In this document: in pieces, positions 9,122 to 17,655 of the stretch
Layout: each line of letters opens with the position of its first letter
Position numbering within the stretch: the stretch's first letter is position 1
Translations under genes and position numbers: made by a program
Assembly (NCBI RefSeq): GCF_008691045.1
Contig: NZ_VMSO01000001.1
Location: 186,001 to 250,000, forward strand
Length of the DNA: 64,000 nt
Reading direction: 5' to 3'
DNA from: Mediterraneibacter catenae
GTDB taxonomy: Bacteria > Bacillota > Clostridia > Lachnospirales > Lachnospiraceae
The notes under the pieces: generated by a model
What the model was told of the DNA's origin: nothing
What the model saw: the letters and a program-made list of their open reading frames with translations, nothing else
The model's database searches: none

Positions 9122-10687
9122 TTACAACTGCTGTTTATAGTAGCTGAAGAAATCAGCTATTTTCCCCATTGCCTCTTTGAGTACCTCGATTCGGGGCAGA
9201 TAGACTACGCGGAAGTGATCCGGCTGTTCCCAGTTGAAGCCGCCGCCGTGGATCAGGAGGATCTTTTTATCCCGCAGAAGATCAAGGGCGAACTGTTCGT
9301 CGTCTGTGATATTGAACTTTTTAACATCGATCTTCGGGAAGATGTAAAATGCTGCTTTTGGCTTTACAGCGCTGATGCCGGGAATATCGGTCAGTGCTTT
9401 GTAAATATAGTCTCTCTGTTCGCGTATACGTCCGCCCGGTTCGATATAGCCGCGCACGCTCTGATGGCCGCCAAGTGCTGTCTGGACGATGGACTGTGCG
9501 GGGACATTGGAACAGAGGCGCATGTTGGAGAGCATCTTAAGCCCTTCGATATAATCCTTTGCAGCCTTTTTGTTACCGCTTAAGATCATCCAGCCGATGC
9601 GGAATCCTGCGATCATATGAGACTTGGACAGACCGCTGAAAGTGATGCAGAAGAGATCCGGCGCAAGGGAAGCAATGGAAATATGCTCTTCTTCATCCAT
9701 TACGAGACGGTCGTAAATCTCATCGGAAAAGATGATAAGCTGATGCTCTCTTGCTACATCGACGATCTTTTGAAGCACTTCTTTCGGATACAGTGCCCCG
9801 GTCGGGTTGTTCGGGTTGATGATAACGATCGCTTTCGTACGGTCGGTGATCTTTCTGCGGATATCTTCAATGTCCGGATACCATTCCGACTGTTCATCGC
9901 AAATGTAATGTACAGCCTTTCCGCCGGCAAGTGTGGCACAGGCGGTCCACAGCGGATAATCCGGAGAAGGGATCAGGATCTCATCCCCGTTGTCCAGCAG
10001 CGCAGACATACAGATATTGATCAGCTCGCTGACGCCGTTTCCGGTGTAGATGTCCTCTATGGCGATATTCGGAATTCCTTTCAGCTGTGCATACTGCATG
10101 ATTGCTTTTCTTGCAGAAAAAAGCCCCTGTGCATGAGAATACCCTTCACATTCCGTCAATTGCTGACGCATATCGTAGATAACTTCGTCCGGCGTGCGGA
10201 AACCGAACGGAGCGGGATTACCGATGTTCAATTTCAGGATCTGCGTGCCGGACTCTTCCATTCTTGCCGCTTCGTCAACGACCGGTCCCCTTACATCATA
10301 TAAGACGTTATCGAGTTTCGATGATTTCTTGAATGTTCGCATTTGTCTTTCCCCCGTAATTGTATTATTTCTAAAATTTATTTGGCTGTTCTGTTTTGGA
10401 TTGCCGGCAGGGGCGTTTCCGCCGTCCGCGCCGGCCGAACCGGTGGAAGAGGCGGTTTCAGATGATGATTCATCACCCCGCAGCCAGTTCTCGTCTACCT
10501 GAAGTGTATCCGCGAGAAAATGCAGGATATCGGGACGCGGAAGCGTTTTTCCACTTACATACTGGCTGATGTGGCTCTTCCCGAGCTTAACTCCCTGCTC
10601 AGATGCTGCCCGTATCAGATCGACCTGTTTTTTCCCTTGCTGCGCCATGGATGCCTTCAGGCGCAATGCAAAATTTTCTTTAGACAT
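9122..10687 (-). CDS. XRE helix-turn-helix / class I-II aminotransferase fusion (AlaT-like)
   Basis: 521 residues in one frame. Residues 1-70 are an XRE/Cro-type HTH (MSKENFALRLKASMAQQGKK, then VKLGKSHISQYVSGKTLPRP). A low-complexity Ser/Gly/Asn linker of about 40 residues follows. From about residue 115 there is a full PLP fold I aminotransferase, with YTGNGVSELI, INPNNPTGALYP, FSDEIYDRL and the PLP lysine in FSGLSKSHMIAGFRIGWM. The aminotransferase half resembles alanine transaminases that move amino groups between alanine and 2-oxoglutarate. The fusion suggests a DNA-binding enzyme or an autoregulator sensing PLP or substrate. The ATG at 10687 has GGAG nine bases upstream. A TTG at 10720 lies inside the operator array. 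Confidence 0.85.
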   Translation of the reverse strand: MSKENFALRLKASMAQQGKKQVDLIRAASEQGVKLGKSHISQYVSGKTLPRPDILHFLADTLQVDENWLRGDESSSETASSTGSAGADGGNAPAGNPKQNSQINFRNNTITGERQMRTFKKSSKLDNVLYDVRGPVVDEAARMEESGTQILKLNIGNPAPFGFRTPDEVIYDMRQQLTECEGYSHAQGLFSARKAIMQYAQLKGIPNIAIEDIYTGNGVSELINICMSALLDNGDEILIPSPDYPLWTACATLAGGKAVHYICDEQSEWYPDIEDIRRKITDRTKAIVIINPNNPTGALYPKEVLQKIVDVAREHQLIIFSDEIYDRLVMDEEEHISIASLAPDLFCITFSGLSKSHMIAGFRIGWMILSGNKKAAKDYIEGLKMLSNMRLCSNVPAQSIVQTALGGHQSVRGYIEPGGRIREQRDYIYKALTDIPGISAVKPKAAFYIFPKIDVKKFNITDDEQFALDLLRDKKILLIHGGGFNWEQPDHFRVVYLPRIEVLKEAMGKIADFFSYYKQQL

Positions 10688-10703
10688 ATTCGTTATCTCC
10701 GTA

Positions 10704-10798
10704 AGTTCAAAAAAGTTCAATTTGCGCTGCGGATACTATAACACAGATTTAGAAAAAGTTCAATACAATATTGTGAGTTCAAAACGAGGAAAGTTCAA
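10704..10798 (-). promoter_or_regulatory. Promoter with five AGTTCAA boxes upstream of the HTH-aminotransferase gene
   Basis: The heptamer AGTTCAA occurs five times on the plus strand, at 10704, 10714, 10757, 10775 and 10792. On the minus strand the middle copy supplies a -35 box TTGAAC (10763-10758). A 17-bp spacer and a -10 box TATAGT (10740-10735) follow. Two copies lie downstream of the -10 and two upstream, so a protein bound to the array would cover the promoter. The obvious candidate binder is the HTH half of the gene product (inference). Confidence 0.75.
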
Positions 10799-10891
10799 TT
10801 TGCTCAATTGAAAAGAATATGCGGATATGAAAGCAGGATTTCTACAGATAGTGAAACAGCTTAGGGATAAGTAGATGGAATCAATAAAGGT

Positions 10892-10920
10892 TTGTGGGAT
10901 AGCAGGAATTTTGATACAAT
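10892..10920 (+). promoter_or_regulatory. Promoter of the glycosyltransferase gene
   Basis: TTGTGG (10892-10897), a 17-bp spacer and TACAAT (10915-10920), ending about 50 bases before the start codon of the GT2 gene. Confidence 0.5.
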
Positions 10921-10972
10921 GTGAGCGGAACTACTGGAACCGGCAGAATGGTACAGAGAAGGAGGAAATATA

Positions 10973-11953
10973 ATGGACATTAGAGATGAGCGTCGTACAG
11001 CTAAAGATATTGAAGCAGTTATTACGAGTTATAATCAAGGGGATATGATCATTGAAGCGGTTCATTCATTATGTGAACAGACCGTACTGCCGTCAAGAAT
11101 TATTATTGTAGACGATGGCTCGACAGATAAATATTCTCTGGACATATTGAATACAATTAAGGCAGACCACGCTATTCCTATTCCGGTCGTTGTGATACAG
11201 CAGGCAAATAGCGGTGTATCAACAGCGAGAAATACCGGTATTCGTAAGTCTGAAACACCACTGGTACTTGTACTTGACGGAGACGATAAAGTCAAGCCCT
11301 CATATATAGAGCAGGTTTGTAAGTTGTTGCACGAAAATCCTTCAATGGTAGCTGCTTCATCATGGATGAATACCTTCGGCGTGCTTGATTCGGTAATTTG
11401 TCCAGGCGGAGGAAATGTAAGTAAATTTCTTGCACGTAATTGTTGTCCGGCAACTCATATCCTTCGGCGTGAAGTATGGGAAAAAAGTGGAGGATATGAT
11501 GAATCTATGCGTTCAGGTTTTGAAGACTGGGATTTCTTTTTAAGTATGTTGGAAACAGTACCGAACGCACATATCGGGATTGTGCCAGAACCACTAATTG
11601 ATTATCGTACTGCGCCTGCTTCATCGAATGTCAAGAGTATGTCAAAGCGGCTTGAACTAATGCGTTTTATAATAAGAAAACATAACCAGTCTTATCAGGC
11701 GCATATAGAAGATGCAATATTGGAGATCGAAACCATATCCATGTCAAGACTGGACGGATGGGAAAAGGAAATATGCCATACCTTGAAAGAAAAGCAAATT
11801 TTAAGCCAGGCATCTGTAGATTTTATCAAAAGCCCATCATATGGTGACGGCGGGATGGCTGCTGCTGTTCGCATTGCATCAAATCATCAATCAACTATAT
11901 CTGCTTTGAGGACGGAGAGCCGGAGAAGCGAAAAACGGACCATTTCGGACTAA
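10973..11953 (+). CDS. Glycosyltransferase family 2 protein
   Basis: 326 residues with no membrane segment and no signal peptide, so a soluble cytoplasmic GT-A enzyme. The N-terminal domain has AVITSYNQGDMI, the nucleotide-binding IIIVDDGSTDK, NSGVSTARNTGIR and the metal-binding LVLDGDDK. The acceptor side has GFEDWDFFLSML. The C-terminal 100 residues are helical and not assigned. GAAGGAGG lies upstream of the ATG. The base composition is visibly more AT-rich than that of the neighbours, and the gene is followed by a toxin-antitoxin remnant. I read this as a small acquired islet. Donor and acceptor sugars cannot be read from the sequence. Confidence 0.85.
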   Translation: MDIRDERRTAKDIEAVITSYNQGDMIIEAVHSLCEQTVLPSRIIIVDDGSTDKYSLDILNTIKADHAIPIPVVVIQQANSGVSTARNTGIRKSETPLVLVLDGDDKVKPSYIEQVCKLLHENPSMVAASSWMNTFGVLDSVICPGGGNVSKFLARNCCPATHILRREVWEKSGGYDESMRSGFEDWDFFLSMLETVPNAHIGIVPEPLIDYRTAPASSNVKSMSKRLELMRFIIRKHNQSYQAHIEDAILEIETISMSRLDGWEKEICHTLKEKQILSQASVDFIKSPSYGDGGMAAAVRIASNHQSTISALRTESRRSEKRTISD

Positions 11954-11957
11954 AAAT

Positions 11958-12065
11958 ATGTTTTATAAACAGATTATCTTACAGCGAGGACTTCCCTTTG
12001 AAGTGAAAATCCCAGACAGAACGCCCACAGATATAAGTATGCTGGGAATAGAAGAACTGCTGTGA
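11958..12065 (+). pseudogene. RelB/DinJ-type antitoxin C-terminal remnant
   Basis: A 35-codon frame starting MFYKQIILQRGLPFEVKIP resembles the C-terminal half of RelB/DinJ antitoxins, in which FL-(K/R)-Q-I-(I/V)-LQ-(R/K)-G-(I/L)-PFEVK is typical. The ribbon-helix-helix N terminus and any toxin partner are missing. It begins right after the glycosyltransferase stop codon. Short and recognised by pattern only. Confidence 0.5.
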
Positions 12066-12145
12066 CGAATACGGCAATCCTCACACCAGTGTTGACAAGG
12101 GGAGTCAAACTTAAGAAAAATGACAATTTCAAGAGTAGAAAATGC

Positions 12146-12176
12146 TTGCAAACCATTGATTTTACTGGGTTTGCAA
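12146..12176. repeat. Inverted repeat before the clpB promoter
   Basis: TTGCAAACC / GGTTTGCAA with a 13-base loop, followed by nine adenines. It lies just upstream of CIRCE. It is not a plus-strand terminator because no T-tract follows. It could be a regulator site. Confidence 0.4.
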
Positions 12177-12193
12177 AAAAAAATTCAAAAAAA

Positions 12194-12236
12194 TTAGCAC
12201 TCACCTCTTGACTGTGCTAATAATTACTGCTATATT
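12194..12236 (+). promoter_or_regulatory. CIRCE operator overlapping the clpB promoter
   Basis: TTAGCACTC (12194-12202), a spacer of exactly nine bases and CTGTGCTAA (12212-12220) match CIRCE (TTAGCACTC-N9-GAGTGCTAA), with the right arm starting CTG instead of GAG. Inside it begins a vegetative promoter: TTGACT (12208-12213), a 17-bp spacer and TATATT (12231-12236). HrcA bound here would block the -35 box, so clpB should be heat-inducible. Confidence 0.85.
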
Positions 12237-12346
12237 TCTACTAGAACACGAAAACCAGGTAGTGTCTGCTGATCTGCTCTCGTTACCGGATCAGAGTTAT
12301 GGATCTGAGTGATAACGGGCAGACTTCAATGAAGGAGGGAACAGCC

Positions 12347-14959
12347 ATGAATATTAATAAATTTACACAGAATTCATTACAGGCTGTACAGAACTGCGAG
12401 AAGATCGCCGCAGATAACGGCAATCAGGAACTGGCGCAGGAGCATCTGCTCTATGCTCTGCTGACGCAGGATGACAGTCTGATTTTAAAATTGATTGAAA
12501 AAATGAGTATCCAGGGACAGCTCTTCATAAACAGTGTGGAACAGCTGATCGGTAAGCGGCCGAAAGTCCAGGGCGGTCAGGCTTACGTAGGACAGGATCT
12601 CAACAATGTCCTCATCCATGCAGAGGATGAGGCGAAACAGATGGGAGACGAGTATGTGTCTGTCGAGCATCTGTTCCTTGCCCTGTTAAAATATGCAAGT
12701 AAAGATATGAAACAGCTTTTCCGTGAGTATGGCATCAGCCGTGAGGGATTCCTGCACGCACTTTCAACCGTGCGGGGAAACCAGCGGGTGACCAGCGACA
12801 ATCCGGAAGCTACCTATGATACGTTAAATAAATACGGGCAGGATCTTGTGGAGCGTGCAAGAGAGCAGAAGCTTGATCCGGTCATCGGTCGTGATGAGGA
12901 GATCCGCAATGTGATCCGCATCCTTTCCCGTAAGACAAAAAATAACCCCGTGCTTATCGGCGAGCCTGGAGTAGGCAAGACTGCAGTCGTGGAAGGTCTG
13001 GCGCAGCGTATCGTCAGCGGGGATGTTCCGGAAGGACTGAAAGAGAAGACAATCTTCTCCCTTGATATGGGCGCACTTGTTGCCGGGGCAAAATACCGGG
13101 GCGAGTTCGAGGAACGTCTGAAAGCGGTCCTTGAGGAAGTGAAGAACAGTGACGGGAAGATTATCCTATTTATTGATGAGCTGCACACAATTGTCGGTGC
13201 GGGCAAGACGGACGGCGCCATGGACGCCGGAAATATGTTGAAACCTATGCTGGCGAGAGGAGAGCTGCACTGTATCGGTGCGACGACGCTGGATGAATAC
13301 CGTGAATATATTGAGAAAGACGCGGCTCTGGAACGTCGTTTCCAGCCGGTTATGGTAGATGAACCGACGGTGGAGGATGCAATCTCTATCCTGCGTGGCC
13401 TGAAAGAGCGGTACGAAGTATTCCACGGCGTAAAGATCACGGACAGCGCGCTTGTTGCGGCGGCGACACTTTCGAACCGATATATCTCTGACCGTTTTCT
13501 TCCGGATAAGGCGATCGACCTTGTAGATGAGGCGTGTGCCCTGATCAAGACAGAACTCGACTCCATGCCGACAGAACTTGACGAACTGAGACGTAAGGTT
13601 ATGCAGCTTGAGATCGAGGAGTCAGCGCTTAAGAAAGAGGAAGACCGCCTGAGTAAGGAGCGTCTCGAACATCTGCAGGAGGAGCTGGCAGGTCTGAAAG
13701 AACAGTACGCCGGCAAGAAAGTCCAGTGGGAGAATGAGAAAACCTCTGTTGAGCGGGTGCAGAAGATTCGCGAGGAGATTGAGCAGGTCAACAAGGATAT
13801 CCAGAAAGCCCAGAGAGAATATGACCTGAACAGGGCAGCTGAATTGCAGTACGGCAGACTGCCGCAGCTGCAGAAACAGCTTGAGGAAGAAGAGGAAAAG
13901 GTAAAAGAAAAAGACCTTTCCCTTGTTCATGAGGCTGTCACAGATGATGAGATCGCGCGTATCGTATCCAGGTGGACAGGGATTCCGGTGGCGAAGCTGA
14001 ACGAGAGCGAGAGAAATAAGACTCTTCATCTTGCAGAGGAACTCCATAAGCGTGTAGTAGGACAGGACGAAGGTGTGGAACTTGTTACGGAAGCGATCAT
14101 CCGTTCCAAAGCCGGGATCAAAGATCCAAGCAAGCCGATCGGTTCGTTCTTGTTCTTAGGACCTACCGGAGTCGGTAAGACGGAGCTTGCAAAAGCATTG
14201 GCACAGAGTTTGTTCGATGATGAGAACAATATGGTGCGCATCGATATGAGCGAGTATATGGAGAAATATTCCGTCTCCCGTCTGATTGGAGCTCCTCCGG
14301 GATATGTAGGATATGATGAGGGCGGACAGCTCACGGAGGCAGTCCGCAGGAAGCCTTATTCAGTTGTATTATTCGACGAAGTTGAGAAAGCGCATCCTGA
14401 TGTATTTAACGTACTGCTCCAGGTACTCGACGACGGGCGTATTACAGACTCTCAGGGAAGAACGGTAGACTTTAAGAATACGATCCTGATCATGACCTCG
14501 AACATCGGGGCAAGCTATCTGCTGGAAGGCATCCATGATGACGGCTCTATAGACGAACAGAGTCAGGAGATGGTCATGAACGACCTGAAAGCCCACTTCA
14601 GACCGGAATTCCTGAACCGTCTGGATGAAATAATTATGTTCAAGCCATTGACGAAACAGAATATCCGTGCCATTATTGACTTACTGATAGCAGATGTCAA
14701 CAAACGGCTGGCGGAGAAAGAGCTGACGATCGAACTGACAGATGCAGCAAAAGACTTCGTAGTAGAAGGCGGCTACGACCCGATGTACGGAGCAAGACCG
14801 CTGAAAAGATATCTGCAGAAGAATGTTGAGACGCTGGCGGCAAGACTGATCCTTGCCGGAAATGTTGGCAGGGAAGATACAATCCTGATCGATGCGAAAG
14901 ACGGAAAACTGACAGCAGAAGTGAAAGGTCAGGTCGTTGCAACGGAGACCGTTTCCTGA
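12347..14959 (+). CDS. clpB: ATP-dependent disaggregase ClpB
   Basis: 870 residues, the full ClpB length. It is a hexameric AAA+ machine that pulls proteins out of aggregates together with DnaK. Two N-terminal Clp_N repeats are followed by NBD1 (Walker [11 protein letters not shown], Walker B ILFIDELH). The long coiled-coil middle domain (about residues 400-520, rich in Glu/Lys) marks ClpB rather than ClpA. NBD2 follows ([23 protein letters not shown]) and then the C-terminal small domain with [17 protein letters not shown]. The ATG at 12347 has AAGGAGGG upstream. A frame extension to 12299 is not supported. The CIRCE site upstream agrees with HrcA control. Confidence 0.97.
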   Translation: MNINKFTQNSLQAVQNCEKIAADNGNQELAQEHLLYALLTQDDSLILKLIEKMSIQGQLFINSVEQLIGKRPKVQGGQAYVGQDLNNVLIHAEDEAKQMGDEYVSVEHLFLALLKYASKDMKQLFREYGISREGFLHALSTVRGNQRVTSDNPEATYDTLNKYGQDLVERAREQKLDPVIGRDEEIRNVIRILSRKTKNNPVLIGEPGVGKTAVVEGLAQRIVSGDVPEGLKEKTIFSLDMGALVAGAKYRGEFEERLKAVLEEVKNSDGKIILFIDELHTIVGAGKTDGAMDAGNMLKPMLARGELHCIGATTLDEYREYIEKDAALERRFQPVMVDEPTVEDAISILRGLKERYEVFHGVKITDSALVAAATLSNRYISDRFLPDKAIDLVDEACALIKTELDSMPTELDELRRKVMQLEIEESALKKEEDRLSKERLEHLQEELAGLKEQYAGKKVQWENEKTSVERVQKIREEIEQVNKDIQKAQREYDLNRAAELQYGRLPQLQKQLEEEEEKVKEKDLSLVHEAVTDDEIARIVSRWTGIPVAKLNESERNKTLHLAEELHKRVVGQDEGVELVTEAIIRSKAGIKDPSKPIGSFLFLGPTGVGKTELAKALAQSLFDDENNMVRIDMSEYMEKYSVSRLIGAPPGYVGYDEGGQLTEAVRRKPYSVVLFDEVEKAHPDVFNVLLQVLDDGRITDSQGRTVDFKNTILIMTSNIGASYLLEGIHDDGSIDEQSQEMVMNDLKAHFRPEFLNRLDEIIMFKPLTKQNIRAIIDLLIADVNKRLAEKELTIELTDAAKDFVVEGGYDPMYGARPLKRYLQKNVETLAARLILAGNVGREDTILIDAKDGKLTAEVKGQVVATETVS

Positions 14960-14991
14960 TGCCGAAGCCGGCGTGAAAGGACGATATTCGG

Positions 14992-16206
14992 ATGGCACCT
15001 ATCATCTTTCATATAGATGTAAATTCAGCATATTTAAGCTGGACTGCAGTAGAACAACTGAAAAACGGAGCCGCAGTGGATCTGCGCGAGATACCAGCGA
15101 TCATCGGCGGGGACCAGAAATCCCGTCATGGCGTGGTGCTCGCCAAATCCCCTGCGGCGAAGCGATATGGCATCCGCACGGGGGAACCTGTTGCGAATGC
15201 CTTTCGTAAGTGCCCGAATCTTGCAATGTATCCCCCGGATCACAAAATGTACCGGGAGAAGAGCAGGAGACTGATGGAGTACCTTCGGACATTTACGAAA
15301 GAGATTGAACAGGTCAGTGTGGACGAGTGCTACATGGATTTCACAGGAATTGCAGACCGATGGAACTCTCCTGTGGATGGCGCGGTGGAGATAAAAGACG
15401 GGATAAAGGAGCGATTTGGATTCACCGTAAATATCGGAATCTCTACAAATAAACTTCTGGCGAAGATGGCGTCGGATTTTGAAAAACCGGACCGGATACA
15501 TACACTTTATCCGGAGGAGATAAAGGAGAAGATGTGGCCGCTGCCTATAGGAGAACTCTATATGGCGGGGAAATCCAGCGAGGAGGTACTGAAAAAACTG
15601 GAGATCAATACCATAGGTGATCTTGCGCAGTCAGATCCGCGCCTGATTATGCTCCATCTGAAGAGCCACGGGAAGATGCTGTGGGAATTTGCCAACGGCA
15701 TCGGAACTTCGGTAGTCCAGTCAGAGCCCGATGAGGCGAAAGGAATCGGAAATTCCACAACTCTCAGTGAAGACGCGGCGACAATGGAGGAAATCCGGCC
15801 GGTATTTGAGCGGCTTGCGCAGAGTGTAGGAGGACGGCTTAAGAAAGCGGGAAAGAAAGCCGGAATGGTTAGCATGGAGATTAAATATTATGATTTCCGG
15901 ACGGTTTCTCATCAGATACAGATGGATAAGCCGACCAATGATCCGGAAGTGCTCAAAGAGACTGCCTGCAGTCTGTTCCTTGAAGTATGGAGCGGAGAGC
16001 CGGTGCGTCTGCTGGGAATCCGGACTTCCAAGCTTACCGATGAAGCAGCGCCTGAACAGCTCTCGATTTTTGATATTGAGATACCTAAAGAACCGGATGA
16101 GAAACACAAACGGCTGAAGAAAGCTATGGATGAACTGAATGAGAGGTTTGGAGAAGGGGCTGTCATGAAAGCAAGCCTGATGCCGAAAAAGCCGCATAAC
16201 AAGTGA
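14992..16206 (+). CDS. dinB: DNA polymerase IV (Y-family, DinB)
   Basis: 404 residues. A translesion polymerase. The catalytic acidic residues are present in FHIDVNSAYLSW near the N terminus and in QVSVDECYMDF. NIGISTNKLLAKMASDFEKPD is the palm/thumb boundary. A helix-hairpin-helix region (INTIGDLAQSD) and the little-finger domain follow. It starts 32 bases after clpB and may be read through from it. No LexA box was seen directly upstream, unlike the second Y-family gene in this window. Confidence 0.92.
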   Translation: MAPIIFHIDVNSAYLSWTAVEQLKNGAAVDLREIPAIIGGDQKSRHGVVLAKSPAAKRYGIRTGEPVANAFRKCPNLAMYPPDHKMYREKSRRLMEYLRTFTKEIEQVSVDECYMDFTGIADRWNSPVDGAVEIKDGIKERFGFTVNIGISTNKLLAKMASDFEKPDRIHTLYPEEIKEKMWPLPIGELYMAGKSSEEVLKKLEINTIGDLAQSDPRLIMLHLKSHGKMLWEFANGIGTSVVQSEPDEAKGIGNSTTLSEDAATMEEIRPVFERLAQSVGGRLKKAGKKAGMVSMEIKYYDFRTVSHQIQMDKPTNDPEVLKETACSLFLEVWSGEPVRLLGIRTSKLTDEAAPEQLSIFDIEIPKEPDEKHKRLKKAMDELNERFGEGAVMKASLMPKKPHNK

Positions 16207-16220
16207 GGGGAACTGTTATT

Positions 16221-17234
16221 ATGAAAGAAAAGAACTATAATCTGGAACTGGTCAGAATGATCTCGTTCATTCTGGTTATCGCGATCCATGTGAGCAATTA
16301 TTTCTGCCGTGCCTACGGTAAGATCCCGCAGGGGGAATATCTCTTTTCTCTTGTGATCGACACAGTGGCAAGACTCAGCGTGCCCTGCTTTTTCATGATA
16401 TCCGGAGCTCTGCTGCTGGGGAGAGACGAGCCGATTAAAAAACATATACACCGGGTCGTGCGTTTTGTCATTGCGCTGGTTGTATGGAGCGCAGTTTACT
16501 ACTTCTGGAATATCTATTACATGGGATCGTCATTTGACTTAAAGGAGATACTTTATGTTCCGGCGGAGGCGCATCTGTGGTATCTGTACGCTATGATTCC
16601 CATTTACCTTGTGCTTCCGTTCTTTCAGGTGATGTGCAGAAATATGAGCCTGAAACTGGAAAAGGTGTTTCTTATTGTGACGACGGGCGCGGTACTGTTT
16701 AACTATGTTCTGTGGCTCATGGGTGGAGAGGCATATTATGACCTGCCGCTGATTGGCGACAGGATTTACGCGTGGTACGTATTTGTGGGATTTTATCTAT
16801 ATAAATACAGACGGCATATACGGATCAGCCAGAGAACACTGGCTGTTATCTGCGTGTTCAGCATGGCTGCAACGTTCGGAATCACATGGGGTGTTACAAC
16901 GGTGACGGGCGACCATTATGAGGATGCGCTGACTTATATCAGTCCCTTTGTTGCCATTGCGGCAGTGTGCTTCTTTCTGTTTATGCTGCGGCTTGGAAAC
17001 GCCCATGTCAGACCGGGGGAGCGGGCGAGAAAAGTAATCGACCTGTTCTGCGGATGTTCGTTCGGCATTTACCTGATCCATATCCTGTTCCTCGATAATT
17101 ATAAGAAATACATGAAGCCGTGGGATCTGACGGCGTGGATCGCGGTGCCGGGACTTATCGTAGTGATCGCACTGGCGTCATTTGCGTGCGTGTGGGTGAT
17201 ACGGAAGCTTCCGGGAGGACGAAAGATAACATGA
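16221..17234 (+). CDS. Membrane acyltransferase, acyltransferase-3 family
   Basis: 337 residues with about ten hydrophobic segments. It belongs to the family that acetylates or succinylates surface polysaccharides (OafA/WecH type). The N terminus has the family signature NLELVRMISFILVIAIHVSN with the catalytic-type histidine, then RLSVPCFFMISGALLL in the second helix. The conserved HLWYLYAMIPIYLVLPF follows in the middle. GAGGGG lies ten bases before the ATG at 16221. It sits 14 bases after dinB. The acceptor is not known. No polysaccharide locus is adjacent, although a GT2 gene lies about 4 kb upstream. Confidence 0.85.
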   Translation: MKEKNYNLELVRMISFILVIAIHVSNYFCRAYGKIPQGEYLFSLVIDTVARLSVPCFFMISGALLLGRDEPIKKHIHRVVRFVIALVVWSAVYYFWNIYYMGSSFDLKEILYVPAEAHLWYLYAMIPIYLVLPFFQVMCRNMSLKLEKVFLIVTTGAVLFNYVLWLMGGEAYYDLPLIGDRIYAWYVFVGFYLYKYRRHIRISQRTLAVICVFSMAATFGITWGVTTVTGDHYEDALTYISPFVAIAAVCFFLFMLRLGNAHVRPGERARKVIDLFCGCSFGIYLIHILFLDNYKKYMKPWDLTAWIAVPGLIVVIALASFACVWVIRKLPGGRKIT

Positions 17235-17312
17235 GAGGAATTCGGATTTATCTGACTGAGAAAGAGTCCGCCGGGAGGTATGTATTGTTATCGCACACGT
17301 TTTCACTCGGTC

Positions 17313-17366
17313 GCGGCGTAGCGGTACATAAGAGCGCAGAAGATGCGCTCTAAGTGCCGACGCCGC
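17313..17366 (+). other. Strong compound hairpin after the acyltransferase gene
   Basis: The gene-free stretch 17235-17655 holds two structures. The first is a nested stem: GCGGCGT/ACGCCGC outside, CGGTAC/GTGCCG in the middle (with one G-T pair) and AGAGCGCA/TGCGCTCT at the tip with loop GAAGA. Only short internal loops interrupt it. No T-tract follows, so it is not a classic terminator. Confidence 0.6.
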
Positions 17367-17407
17367 TCCAACGGTGCGTAAAAAGATTGAGAACGGCGAC
17401 TGTGGAA

Positions 17408-17537
17408 GGAAATTACGAAAAGTTAAAAGCAGGGAAATGGTGTTAAGTGAAAAAATGATGCTGTCTGAGCTTGCGAGTTCGTCATTTTTTCACTTGCTTT
17501 TAACCATTTTCCTGCTTTGTTACTTTGAGTTATTTCC
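17408..17537. repeat. 130-bp imperfect palindrome
   Basis: The left arm (GGAAATTACG, then AAAGCAGGGAAATGGT, then AAGTGAAAAAATGA) is matched by the reverse complement of the right arm over about 55 bases. There are a few mismatches and a four-base length difference, and the loop is about 20 bases. The palindrome fills most of the space between the converging acyltransferase and ThrE genes. It could be a MITE-like element or a long two-way terminator. Confidence 0.65.
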
Positions 17538-17655
17538 TGTAACCGGAGCCGGGATCAACCTTTTTCTCCGCCTGCGTACACGCAAGTCAGGTCGCTGTAT
17601 ATTGCTGTATTTCAGATGTTTTCTGTACTATCAGCCAGTACGATAAATCCTAAGT

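Noticed and set aside
9059..10303. Two long plus-strand frames opposite the HTH-aminotransferase gene
   Set aside because: The minus strand encodes a full PLP enzyme with all motifs; the plus frames have none.
17374..17646. 90-codon frame in the gap after the acyltransferase
   Set aside because: It runs through both arms of the 130-bp palindrome and has no ribosome site or recognisable product.
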